A stretch of DNA of 40,497 bases from assembly GCA_910585215.1 (NCBI GenBank), contig CAJUDQ010000026.1, positions 1 through 40,497 on the forward strand. The letters run 5' to 3'. Source of the stretch: an uncultured Lachnospiraceae bacterium (lineage in GTDB: Bacteria > Bacillota > Clostridia > Lachnospirales > Lachnospiraceae). The translations under genes and the position numbers were made by a program. Under the pieces are notes generated by a model, which searched no databases, was not told where the DNA came from, and saw nothing but the letters and a program-made list of their open reading frames with translations. Positions 6,978-14,375 of the stretch are shown here, piece after piece (the stretch's first letter is position 1; each line of letters begins with the position of its first letter).

Positions 6978-7844
6978 TTGGCAAATATAGCAATCGTAAC
7001 AGACAGCAATAGTGGTATTACACAAAAGCAGGCGCAGGAAATCGGCATATCTGTTGTTCCAATGCCATTTGATATAGATGGAAAAACCTATTATGAGGAT
7101 ATCAGTCTTACGCAGGAGGAATTTTATAGAAAGCTTGCAGGCGATGCAAATATTTCTACTGCGCAGCCGGCACCAGAGTCGTTTATGGATATCTGGAGAA
7201 ATCTTTTAAAGGACCATGAGGCGATTATTTACATTCCCATGTCCTCCGGCTTGTCAGGTTCCTGCCAGACGGCAATGATATTTGCGTCGGAGGAGGAGTT
7301 TGAAGGCAGGGTATTTGTGATAGATAATCAGCGGATTTCCGTTACACAGAGACAGGCCGTTCTGGATGCAAAGAAGCTGGCAGATTCGGGAATGGATGCA
7401 AAGGCAATCGCAAAATATCTGATGGACACAAAATTTGAGTCTAGTATTTATATTATGGTAGATACCCTGAAATATTTAAAGAAGGGCGGCAGAATCACAC
7501 CTGCGGCGGCAGCACTTGGAACGATTCTGAAATTAAAGCCGGTGCTTCAGATTCAGGGTGAAAAGCTGGATGCGTTTGCAAAGGCAAGAACAATTAACCA
7601 AGCGAAAAACATTATGATTAACGCCATGAAAAGTGATATAGAAAAGCGGTTTGGCGGTGATGTAAATAATGTGCATCTGGAAATTGCGCATACAAACAAT
7701 CCTTTGGAGGCACAAAATTTTAAAGAAGAGGTGTTAAAGGCGTTTCCAGAATATACAGGGGAAATTTATACTGACCATTTGTCATTGAGTGTTTCCTGCC
7801 ATATTGGTGCAGGCTCCCTTGCTCTTGCATGTTCAAGAAAATAG
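6978..7844 (+). CDS. DegV family fatty-acid-binding protein (FakB-like)
   Basis: About 288 residues. The start IAIVTDSNSGIT, the TAQPAP motif, the SSGLSGSCQTA segment and the Gly-rich KKGGRITPA region are DegV hallmarks. The family binds a fatty acid and, as FakB, presents it to the kinase FakA for phosphorylation during use of exogenous fatty acids; no FakA gene is in the window. I chose TTG 6978, since GGAGG (6965-6969) sits 8 bases upstream; the TTG at 6963 would lie within that site. A weak promoter, TTGCTT (6894-6899), 17 bases, TAAGAT (6917-6922), is possible. A hairpin follows the stop. Confidence 0.9.
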   Translation: MANIAIVTDSNSGITQKQAQEIGISVVPMPFDIDGKTYYEDISLTQEEFYRKLAGDANISTAQPAPESFMDIWRNLLKDHEAIIYIPMSSGLSGSCQTAMIFASEEEFEGRVFVIDNQRISVTQRQAVLDAKKLADSGMDAKAIAKYLMDTKFESSIYIMVDTLKYLKKGGRITPAAAALGTILKLKPVLQIQGEKLDAFAKARTINQAKNIMINAMKSDIEKRFGGDVNNVHLEIAHTNNPLEAQNFKEEVLKAFPEYTGEIYTDHLSLSVSCHIGAGSLALACSRK

Positions 7845-7854
7845 AAAACAGGCG

Positions 7855-7883
7855 GCGTCGGTCTTTTACTGAAAGATTGACGC
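7855..7883 (+). terminator. Strong hairpin after the DegV gene
   Basis: GCGTCGGTCTTT (7855-7866) pairs with AAAGATTGACGC (7872-7883), 12 bp including two G-U pairs, with a five-base loop TACTG. The following sequence TGTTCTGCATTTTCT is only moderately T-rich, so it may terminate inefficiently or separate expression of the DegV and peptidase genes. Confidence 0.6.
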
Positions 7884-7924
7884 TGTTCTGCATTTTCTAT
7901 AACGCTGTTTGTAAGAGGTGTGTT

Positions 7925-9106
7925 ATGAAGCAGAAATATTTAAAATTTGCTGCTGAATCGAAAGAAGAGTATATTTATTTGTTAAAAACTGTAATTTCTA
8001 CTCCATCGCCTTCTTATAAGGAGAGAGAAGTTGCAGTTATAATAAAAGAATTTCTTGAGCAGGAGGCAGAAAAAAATAATCATTGCAGAGCAAATATTTA
8101 TACAGATGATATCTGGAATGTATACTGTGAGATAGGGGGACCTTTTCATGCAGATACGGAATGTATGTTGTTTTGTGCTCATACCGATACGGTATTTCCA
8201 GACGATAAAGGCCCCCTCTCTGTCAGAGAGGAAAATGGCCGTATTTATGGTCTGGGAGCAAAGGATAATTGTGCAAATGTATGTGCTCTGATGTTCTGTG
8301 CAAAATATATTTTTGAAAATTATAAAGATATACAACAGAAGCTGTTGCTGGTTTTTGATGTATGTGAGGAGGGAACCGGAAATCTTCGGGGTTGTCGAAG
8401 AATTTTTGAAAAATATTCAGGAATCAGACAAATGATTGCTTTTGACCTTGATTATCAAAAATTGTTTTACAGAGCAGTTGGTTCAATGAGATATGAAATA
8501 GACGTAAATGTGAGAGGTGGACATGCATTTCATGATTTTGGAAATAAAAATGCGATTCAGATAATGTCTGATATCGTTCAGAACTTTTACAAGATAAAAA
8601 TATCTGATATGAAAGGAAGTTCTTCTTATAATGTTGGAATAATAAGGGGAGGAACTTCTGTAAATGCCATTGCTGAGGAATGTCATGCTTTGTTTGAATG
8701 GAGGTCTGACTGTGAGCAGACGTTACAGCAAATGGATATTCTGTTTGAAAAAATTTTGAAAAAAGCAGAAGGACAGGCTCAAGGTGAAGCACATGTCAAG
8801 AAAAAACTGATTGGTAAGCGGCCATCCGCAAAAGAATTTACACAGGATGCAAAAAAACGGCAAGACAGACTTGCAGAGCGTGTGATACATATAGCAGAAG
8901 ATATAACAGGACAAAGTCCCTCTTTTATTGCTGGTTCTACGGACTGTAATATACCATTGTCAGAGGGGATTCCGGCAGTGTGTATTGGAACTTGTCTGGG
9001 AGAAGGAGAACACACAAGACAGGAATATATAGAAATTTCTTCTTTGGAAAAAGGACTTGTTCTGGCGCTGGAAATTGTATGCGGATTTTTGACAGAAACT
9101 GTCTGA
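7925..9106 (+). CDS. M20 family metallopeptidase/deacylase
   Basis: A 393-residue cytoplasmic co-catalytic zinc hydrolase. Metal and catalytic residues are in order: H86 and D88 in CAHTDTVFP, D114 in GLGAKDNCAN, E148-E149 in CEEGTGN, an aspartate in AFDLDY, and a late histidine in GEGEHTRQE. The middle region (about 180-290) has the GGHAFHDFG and GGTSVNAIA signatures of the dimerisation domain. Relatives include peptidase T, ArgE, DapE and carboxypeptidase G2; the substrate cannot be fixed. ATG 7925 is chosen because AGAGG lies just upstream and the family start matches; the longer frame would run through the preceding hairpin. It sits 13 bases before the radical-SAM gene and may be co-transcribed with it. 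Confidence 0.88.
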   Translation: MKQKYLKFAAESKEEYIYLLKTVISTPSPSYKEREVAVIIKEFLEQEAEKNNHCRANIYTDDIWNVYCEIGGPFHADTECMLFCAHTDTVFPDDKGPLSVREENGRIYGLGAKDNCANVCALMFCAKYIFENYKDIQQKLLLVFDVCEEGTGNLRGCRRIFEKYSGIRQMIAFDLDYQKLFYRAVGSMRYEIDVNVRGGHAFHDFGNKNAIQIMSDIVQNFYKIKISDMKGSSSYNVGIIRGGTSVNAIAEECHALFEWRSDCEQTLQQMDILFEKILKKAEGQAQGEAHVKKKLIGKRPSAKEFTQDAKKRQDRLAERVIHIAEDITGQSPSFIAGSTDCNIPLSEGIPAVCIGTCLGEGEHTRQEYIEISSLEKGLVLALEIVCGFLTETV

Positions 9107-9119
9107 AAGGATTTTATCT

Positions 9120-11126
9120 ATGAAAATATTATTAACGGCAATTAATGCAAAATATATACATTCCAATCTGGCAGTTTACAGTTTAAAGGTCTACGCAGAG
9201 AAATACTATTCAGAAAAGTATGGGAACAAAGTCAAAGAAGAGCAGCCGGAAATTAAAATACGCGAATTTACAATTAACCACAGTATTGATGAAATACTGA
9301 AAGAATTGTATCAGGAGCAGCCGGATGTGTTGTGTTTTTCCTGCTATATCTGGAATATCACCTGTGTCAGATTGTTGATAAAGGAGCTGAAGACACTTTT
9401 GCCCTATACGGATATCTGGCTTGGGGGACCGGAGGTTTCTTACGATGCGGAGGAATTTCTTCAGGAATTTTCAGAGCCCGAGGGAATTTTGTATGGAGAG
9501 GGAGAGCAGGTATTTGCGAATTTGTGTATTTATTATGCCAAGACAGGCAGGACAAGAAGTCGACTGCGAAAAAGACAAAAATATGAGAAAAATACGAAAG
9601 AAGATTTATACAAAAAGTTCAATTTTGATGATATGATTGATTTGAATGGAATTATATATCGAAAAAAAGAGGATTGTGAAACAAAAGCCAAGATTATCTG
9701 CAACCCTCCCGAACCTCCTGTTGATTTGTCAGAGCTTCCATTTCCATATGCAGATTTAAAAATACAGGAGGATGGAACAGAGCAGCTTATTCCAAACTCT
9801 TTTATAAAGAATTTGGAACATCGAATTATCTATTATGAAAGCAGTCGCGGATGTCCGTTTTCCTGCAGTTATTGCCTGTCCTCCGTTGAAAAATCTCTTC
9901 GTTTTCGGAATTTGGAGACTGTAAAAACAGAGATACAGTTTTTCCTTGACAGTCAGGTAAAACAGGTAAAATTTATAGACCGTACCTTTAACTGTAAAAA
10001 ATCCCACGCAATGTCCATTTGGAATTACCTTCTGGAGCATGATAATGGCATTACCAATTTTCATTTTGAAATCAGTGCAGATTTATTAGACGAAGAGGAA
10101 CTTGAGCTTTTAAAGAAACTGCGGCCCGGATTGATACAGCTTGAAATTGGTGTGCAGTCTACCCATGAGAAAACAATTCAGGAAATTCATCGTATCATGA
10201 AGCTGCCAAAGTTGAAAAGGGCAGTAGAGCAGATTCGGAAATTTAATAATATCAATTTGCATCTGGATTTAATCGCAGGACTTCCATATGAGGATTTGAA
10301 AATCTTCAGAAAATCTTTTAATGATGTTTATCATATGCAGCCACATCAGCTCCAGCTTGGTTTTTTAAAGGTGTTAAAAGGCTCTGATATTTCAGAAAAG
10401 AAACAGAGCTATGGCATGGTACATAAAAAATTTCCGCCCTATGAGATTATGTATACGAAGTGGATGAGTTTTGATGATATGCTTGTTTTGAAGGATATGG
10501 AGGATATGGTCGAAAAATATTATAACAGTGGACAGTTTATTTATAGTCTGAAATTTCTCGAGCAGTTTTTTAAAGATTCCTTTGAACTTTATTATGAACT
10601 CTCTCAATATGAGAAGCAACAGTTTGACAGAGAAAAAAAGCATGCGAGAATTGATTTATATTATATTCTTTTGGGTTTTTTTAGAAACAGACAGACTGTC
10701 AAAAGACAGAATTTGATTCAACAGCCGGATAATCAGGAGTCTTTTAGCTATATATCAACACAGATGTCAGTTAAACTGTTTCAGGAAATCCTTGTGTTTG
10801 ACCTTTATTTGAGAGAAAATATGAAAACAAGACCTGAATTTGCATCCGATGTTACATCATATAAAAAGGTATTTCGCAGTATTTCCGAAAGCTTTGGACA
10901 AAAAGCAGCAGGACATGTGGAAATTTTTTCACAAGAGGCATGGAAGATTTTACACAATGTAAAACAGGAATTACATGATGTAAAATGGAATCGGGTTTTT
11001 ATAAAATCAGAGCTTGAAATGGCAAATTTAAAGGGGAAAAAACTGGTTTATTTTGATTATAACAGGAGAAATCTACTGAATCATAATGCACAGGTTTACG
11101 AAATAATAATAGAAGAAAAATTGTAG
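9120..11126 (+). CDS. B12-binding-like radical SAM protein with DUF4080 domain
   Basis: A 668-residue protein. An N-terminal cobalamin-binding-like Rossmann domain (about 1-140, starting KILLTAINAKYIHSNLA) precedes a radical-SAM core whose iron-sulfur cysteines are C245, C249 and C252 in RGCPFSCSYCLSS. The core includes FEISADLLDEEELELL and the conserved QLEIGVQSTHEKT and DLIAGLPYED segments. The C-terminal third matches DUF4080. The domain order resembles methylthiotransferase and B12-dependent radical-SAM enzymes, but no reaction is established for DUF4080 proteins to my knowledge. AAAGGA stands 8 bases before the ATG. The following exonuclease gene is 33 bases away. A tRNA, lipid or cofactor modification role would be speculation. 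Confidence 0.88.
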   Translation: MKILLTAINAKYIHSNLAVYSLKVYAEKYYSEKYGNKVKEEQPEIKIREFTINHSIDEILKELYQEQPDVLCFSCYIWNITCVRLLIKELKTLLPYTDIWLGGPEVSYDAEEFLQEFSEPEGILYGEGEQVFANLCIYYAKTGRTRSRLRKRQKYEKNTKEDLYKKFNFDDMIDLNGIIYRKKEDCETKAKIICNPPEPPVDLSELPFPYADLKIQEDGTEQLIPNSFIKNLEHRIIYYESSRGCPFSCSYCLSSVEKSLRFRNLETVKTEIQFFLDSQVKQVKFIDRTFNCKKSHAMSIWNYLLEHDNGITNFHFEISADLLDEEELELLKKLRPGLIQLEIGVQSTHEKTIQEIHRIMKLPKLKRAVEQIRKFNNINLHLDLIAGLPYEDLKIFRKSFNDVYHMQPHQLQLGFLKVLKGSDISEKKQSYGMVHKKFPPYEIMYTKWMSFDDMLVLKDMEDMVEKYYNSGQFIYSLKFLEQFFKDSFELYYELSQYEKQQFDREKKHARIDLYYILLGFFRNRQTVKRQNLIQQPDNQESFSYISTQMSVKLFQEILVFDLYLRENMKTRPEFASDVTSYKKVFRSISESFGQKAAGHVEIFSQEAWKILHNVKQELHDVKWNRVFIKSELEMANLKGKKLVYFDYNRRNLLNHNAQVYEIIIEEKL

Positions 11127-11159
11127 AAAAGAGACAGAAAAGAGAAACAGGAGAAAAGA

Positions 11160-11873
11160 ATGTTAAAAAATTATGTAATTGTAGATTTGGAAACAACGGG
11201 TTTACGTGCAGATACAGATAAAATTATAGAAATCGGAGCCATAAAGATAGAGAATGGAAATGAGAGCATATATCATTCATTTGTCAATCCTGAAATTCCT
11301 ATCAGTGAGAGAATTGTGGAAATTGTGGGAATTACAGACGAAATGGTAAAAGATGCACCAAAGATAGGTGAGATTATTGGTGAATTTATAGAGTTTACAA
11401 AAGACCTTCCACTGCTTGGACACAATCTTCTGTTTGATTTTGGATTCTTAAAAACAGCAGCAGTTCAAAATGGGTATTCGTTTCAGAAAAACGGACTTGA
11501 TACCCTAGACATTGCCAGAAAATATCTTCCAGAGCTGGAGAGCCGGAAACTGGACTATCTGTGTGAGTATTTTGGCATACAAGACGAACAACATCATCGG
11601 GCATGGAACGATGCAAAGGTAACAGGAGAGCTCTATCATATACTTTGTGAAAGATTTGAGAATGTGGAGGAGAAAAATAAAAAGGTTTTTGAGCCAAAGG
11701 AATTGCATTTTGAGATAAAAAAAGCAAGTCCAATTACACCACGTCAGAAAAGTTATCTGAGTTCATTACTTTTCAGACATGGTATAAAACCGGACTGTGT
11801 GATAGATGAGTTGACTAAGAGCGAAGCGTCTCGGATGATTGACCGGATTCTGTCGAAGTATGGCATGGGCTGA
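11160..11873 (+). CDS. DnaQ/PolC-like 3'-5' exonuclease
   Basis: A 237-residue DEDDh exonuclease. Exo I is VDLETTG with D9 and E11, Exo II is GHNLLFDFGFL, and Exo III is HRAWNDAKVT, giving the histidine and final aspartate. This domain fills residues 1-165. The C-terminal segment (about 185-237, ITPRQKSYLSSLLFRHG) is a small helical domain seen attached to clostridial DnaQ-like proteins. It could trim DNA or RNA ends in repair; it is too short to be PolC itself. A purine-rich GGAGAAAAGA leads into the ATG. Its last 59 bases overlap the 3' end of the convergent gene on the minus strand. Confidence 0.88.
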   Translation: MLKNYVIVDLETTGLRADTDKIIEIGAIKIENGNESIYHSFVNPEIPISERIVEIVGITDEMVKDAPKIGEIIGEFIEFTKDLPLLGHNLLFDFGFLKTAAVQNGYSFQKNGLDTLDIARKYLPELESRKLDYLCEYFGIQDEQHHRAWNDAKVTGELYHILCERFENVEEKNKKVFEPKELHFEIKKASPITPRQKSYLSSLLFRHGIKPDCVIDELTKSEASRMIDRILSKYGMG

Positions 11874-12474
11874 TTTCTTCTAATGTTTTTAAAATATTGT
11901 TTTTCATCAAAGAATCCAAACCTGCGGCACATTCTTTTAAATGAAGAATTTTGCCGTTTTCATTTCTTTGCATATAAAGCTCTGCCAAAAGCTTGTAATT
12001 CAGGCTTATATCTGTTAAAATAGCGATGCCGAATTCAAGAACCATAATACATTCGTCATCAAATCCAAGTTCATGAAGGCGGGACCCATAAGCCGCGATT
12101 GTTTTTACAAGTTCGGTATAATTTATATCACATTCATCTAATAAAGCAAGATTGGCAGGACCATAAGCCGCTTTCAGTTCTGTGGTGGTCTTTCCAGTGA
12201 GATTGAGAATTTTTTTCTCACTGAGAGAGAGCAGAACAGCTTCATATTCAGAGAGAGCAGAGTCCTCGTATTTTCCAATGGGAAAGGTTTCTATGGGAAT
12301 ATGAATATAGGGAAGTGTGTCAGGGGAAACTTTTCTTGTAAGATTGGCAGCAGATTCACGTTCCCAAAAATTTGTTTGGGTGGTATTTGAATTACGATGA
12401 CTTTTTTTTAATTCATAGGTAAGCCAAAGAACAAATATAATAGTGCCAACAAATATCATAAAAGGAATAGGCAT
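11815..12474 (-). CDS. Membrane-anchored protein of unknown function
   Basis: The 219-residue product is not recognised. Residues 3-22 (IPFMIFVGTIIFVLWLTYEL) form a single N-terminal membrane helix followed by basic residues (KKSHR), so the rest is probably cytoplasmic. The soluble part is helical. Residues about 115-195 (TIAAYGSRLHELGFDDECIM, then ILTDISLNYKLLAELYMQRN) look like TPR-type repeats, and the last 20 residues are polar and Ser/Thr-rich. GAGG is 7 bases before the ATG. The 3' end overlaps the exonuclease gene by 59 bases, so transcripts from the two genes would be complementary there. A scaffold role is possible but unproven. Confidence 0.75.
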   Translation of the reverse strand: MPIPFMIFVGTIIFVLWLTYELKKSHRNSNTTQTNFWERESAANLTRKVSPDTLPYIHIPIETFPIGKYEDSALSEYEAVLLSLSEKKILNLTGKTTTELKAAYGPANLALLDECDINYTELVKTIAAYGSRLHELGFDDECIMVLEFGIAILTDISLNYKLLAELYMQRNENGKILHLKECAAGLDSLMKNNILKTLEEISPCHTSTESGQSSETLRS

Positions 12475-12531
12475 AATAATCCTCGCAATCTGCCGTTTTT
12501 ACGGCCGTCATATATCACCAGTTTGAGATTG

Positions 12532-12612
12532 ATGAGTATAAAACCGGAAAATATAAAATCGAAAAATATAAAACCGGAAAATAATAGAACAGGAATGGAG
12601 GTAGAAGCATGA
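12532..12612 (+). CDS. Possible 26-residue peptide coupled to the next small gene
   Basis: ATG 12532 opens a frame rich in Lys, Asn and Glu that ends in TGA at 12610-12612, overlapping the next ATG as ATGA, a common coupling arrangement. Most of it is encoded by the 15 bp tandem repeat (IKPEN, IKSKN, IKPEN). There is no good ribosome binding site, so it may be an untranslated leader. Reported as a candidate only. Confidence 0.2.
   Translation: MSIKPENIKSKNIKPENNRTGMEVEA
12538..12582 (+). repeat. Three 15 bp tandem repeats
   Basis: Three contiguous units: ATAAAACCGGAAAAT (12538-12552), ATAAAATCGAAAAAT (12553-12567) and ATAAAACCGGAAAAT (12568-12582). The outer units are identical and the middle differs at two positions. 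They lie in the leader of the small membrane peptide. Upstream, GCCGT-TTTT-ACGGC (12492-12505) is a small hairpin. Confidence 0.75.
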
Positions 12613-12710
12613 ATATCTGGAATCCGAAGAATCAGAAAAAAATCGTTGCCATTATAGCCATTATTTTGGTGCTTGCAATGGTGGTTCCATTTCTGACTTA
12701 TTTATTATAA
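12609..12710 (+). CDS. 33-residue single-pass membrane peptide (DUF4044-like)
   Basis: The frame from ATG 12609 to TAA 12708 encodes an N-terminal polar part (MNIWNPKNQKK) and a hydrophobic helix (IVAIIAIILVLAMVVPFLTYLL). GGAGG lies about 8 bases upstream. Short basic-plus-helix proteins of this form (DUF4044, Prli42-like) are common in Firmicutes; Prli42 anchors the stressosome in Listeria. Similarity here is by shape and my memory of Lachnospiraceae examples, so the assignment is tentative. It was too short for ordinary gene calling but looks genuinely translated. It is followed by 76 bases with no gene. Confidence 0.65.
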   Translation: MNIWNPKNQKKIVAIIAIILVLAMVVPFLTYLL

Positions 12711-12786
12711 CTCAGAATAAAGTATACCTGTTGGCGTGTGATTCGTCAAGAAGCAGAAGAAATAAAATCAGAAAGAAGTAGAAGTT

Positions 12787-13782
12787 ATGAAAGCCGGAAA
12801 ATTATCAGAACTGATATTGAACAGGTCTGTATTAAAAAAAATCAGAAATAAGAGAAAAGAAGTTTTGTGTGGCGCAAAAACAGGAAATGACGCTGTGATT
12901 CTGAGAACAGATGGAGATTTAACGGCTGCCTGTGCCGCAAGTTCTTCGTTTTTTTATATCCCTGAAGATTTTACAGATTCAGAGGCCTGTCTTGCCTCTG
13001 TGCTGTTAAATGCAGAACTTGTTGTATTGCGTGCAGCAAACAGTGTATCTGCAGAGTGGGGAGAACCATTTGCTCTGATGCCTGTACTGGTGTTGCCAGA
13101 GAGTTTTGAAGAGGCAGAATTAAAAAGGGTGGCGGATACATTTGAAGAAATGGCAGAGTACTTGAATTTACAGATAGCAGGAGGCCATTCAGAGGTATCT
13201 GCTGATGTGAAAAAGCCGGTTTTTTCAGTAACGGTTTTTGGAAACAGAGAATATTTTAAATCAGAGAACAAAAAAGCGTACGGACAGGATATTATAATGA
13301 CAGGATATGCTGCATTAGAAGCAACTAGAACTGTAACAGTGCTTTGCAGAAAAAAACTGGAAGAAAGGTTTGCACCTTTATACATAGAACAGACAGCAGA
13401 ATATACCCGTCAATTGTCTGTCATTCAACATATGAAGACAGCGAAGCAAAATCAGGCAGCATGGATGCATGATTTGTCAGAAACAGGAGTGTTTGGCGGA
13501 CTTTGGGAGCTTGGAGAAAAGCTCCATGCCGGAATGGAAATTGATTTAAAAAAAATACCGATTCGGCAGGAAACAATAGAATTCAGTGAATATATGGGAT
13601 TTAATCCTTATACTGTGCCGTCTTTGGGAGCTGCGCTTATTACAGCGCAAGATGGAAATGGACTTGTAAAGGCGCTGCAAAGACAGGGAATTTCAGCAGC
13701 TGTCATTGGAAAGGTGACAGAGGGAAAAGATAGAGTGGTGGTTAATCAGGAAGAAAGACGATATTTAGAGCAACCACGATAA
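12787..13782 (+). CDS. AIR synthase-related protein (PurM/HypE-like fold)
   Basis: A 331-residue protein of the PurM-like ATP-binding superfamily. The N-terminal half (about 1-150) carries an IAGGHSEVSADVKKP segment resembling the GGHTE region of HypE/PurM. The C-terminal half contains WMHDLSETGVFGGLWELGE, comparable to the conserved HD(A/P)T.GG segment, and a closing GLVKALQRQGISAAVIGKVTEG. HypE makes the cyanide ligand of NiFe-hydrogenase, yet no hyp or hydrogenase genes are present, so another reaction is likely. The ribosome binding site is weak (AGAAGTAGAAG). An inverted repeat lies between it and the Lrp regulator. Relatives of this type seem common next to Lrp-aminotransferase genes in Lachnospiraceae, from memory. 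Confidence 0.75.
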   Translation: MKAGKLSELILNRSVLKKIRNKRKEVLCGAKTGNDAVILRTDGDLTAACAASSSFFYIPEDFTDSEACLASVLLNAELVVLRAANSVSAEWGEPFALMPVLVLPESFEEAELKRVADTFEEMAEYLNLQIAGGHSEVSADVKKPVFSVTVFGNREYFKSENKKAYGQDIIMTGYAALEATRTVTVLCRKKLEERFAPLYIEQTAEYTRQLSVIQHMKTAKQNQAAWMHDLSETGVFGGLWELGEKLHAGMEIDLKKIPIRQETIEFSEYMGFNPYTVPSLGAALITAQDGNGLVKALQRQGISAAVIGKVTEGKDRVVVNQEERRYLEQPR

Positions 13783-13794
13783 ACATGGTCTGGA

Positions 13795-13829
13795 TTTTGG
13801 GAAAAAATTTCATATAAAATATCCCAAAA
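13795..13829. repeat. Inverted repeat between AIR synthase-like and Lrp genes
   Basis: TTTTGGGA (13795-13802) and TCCCAAAA (13822-13829) are exact complements separated by 19 AT-rich bases. It could be a weak terminator after the upstream gene or a binding site ahead of the Lrp-type gene, which starts 39 bases further on. Confidence 0.4.
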
Positions 13830-13868
13830 AGATTTTAACAAGTTTTATAAAAAACAGGAAAGGAAGGA

Positions 13869-14375
13869 ATGAAAATGGTAGAATTGACAGAATTGAGAAA
13901 GCTGATTCTGGGAGTAATAGAAAAAAACAGCAGAATAGATGTGCATGAGCTTTCGGTGCTTTTGGGGGCCACAGAGATAGAGGTGGCAAATGAACTGGCT
14001 GAAATGGAAAAAGAGAAGGTTATCTGTGGCTACCATACATTGATTAACTGGGAAAATACAAGCGATGAGCGTGTCAATGCCATGATAGAAGTGCAGGTGA
14101 CACCACAGCGTGGGGAGGGCTTTGACAGAATTGCAGAACGCATCTACAATTTCAGCGAAGTAAATGCAGTTTATCTGATGTCTGGAGGATATGATTTTTT
14201 AATTCTTCTGGAAGAGAAAACCATGCGTGCAGTTTCGCATTTTGTATCGGAAAAGCTTTCTACCATAGAAGCAGTCAGAGGTACTGCCACACATTTTGTA
14301 TTAAAAAAATATAAGGACCACGGAACTGTACTGACAGAAAATAAAACGGATGAGAGGATGGTGATTACGCCATGA
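13869..14375 (+). CDS. Lrp/AsnC family transcriptional regulator
   Basis: A 168-residue protein. The N-terminal winged helix (about 5-60: LRKLILGVIEKNSRIDVHEL) is followed by a RAM/AsnC ligand domain with the YLMSGGYDFLILLE segment near residue 100. Such proteins form octameric rings and sense amino acids. It overlaps the aminotransferase by four bases (ATGA), so it very likely monitors the substrate or product of that enzyme. Two starts are possible, 13869 and 13875, sharing the GGAAAGGAAGGA purine run; both give the same domains. The C-terminal tail after the RAM domain (TVLTENKTDERMVITP) is an extension. Confidence 0.88.
   Translation: MKMVELTELRKLILGVIEKNSRIDVHELSVLLGATEIEVANELAEMEKEKVICGYHTLINWENTSDERVNAMIEVQVTPQRGEGFDRIAERIYNFSEVNAVYLMSGGYDFLILLEEKTMRAVSHFVSEKLSTIEAVRGTATHFVLKKYKDHGTVLTENKTDERMVITP

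Noticed and set aside
12787..13782. Hydrogenase maturation cluster
   Set aside because: Only a HypE-like fold is present and no hypA-D/F or hydrogenase subunit genes lie within the window.
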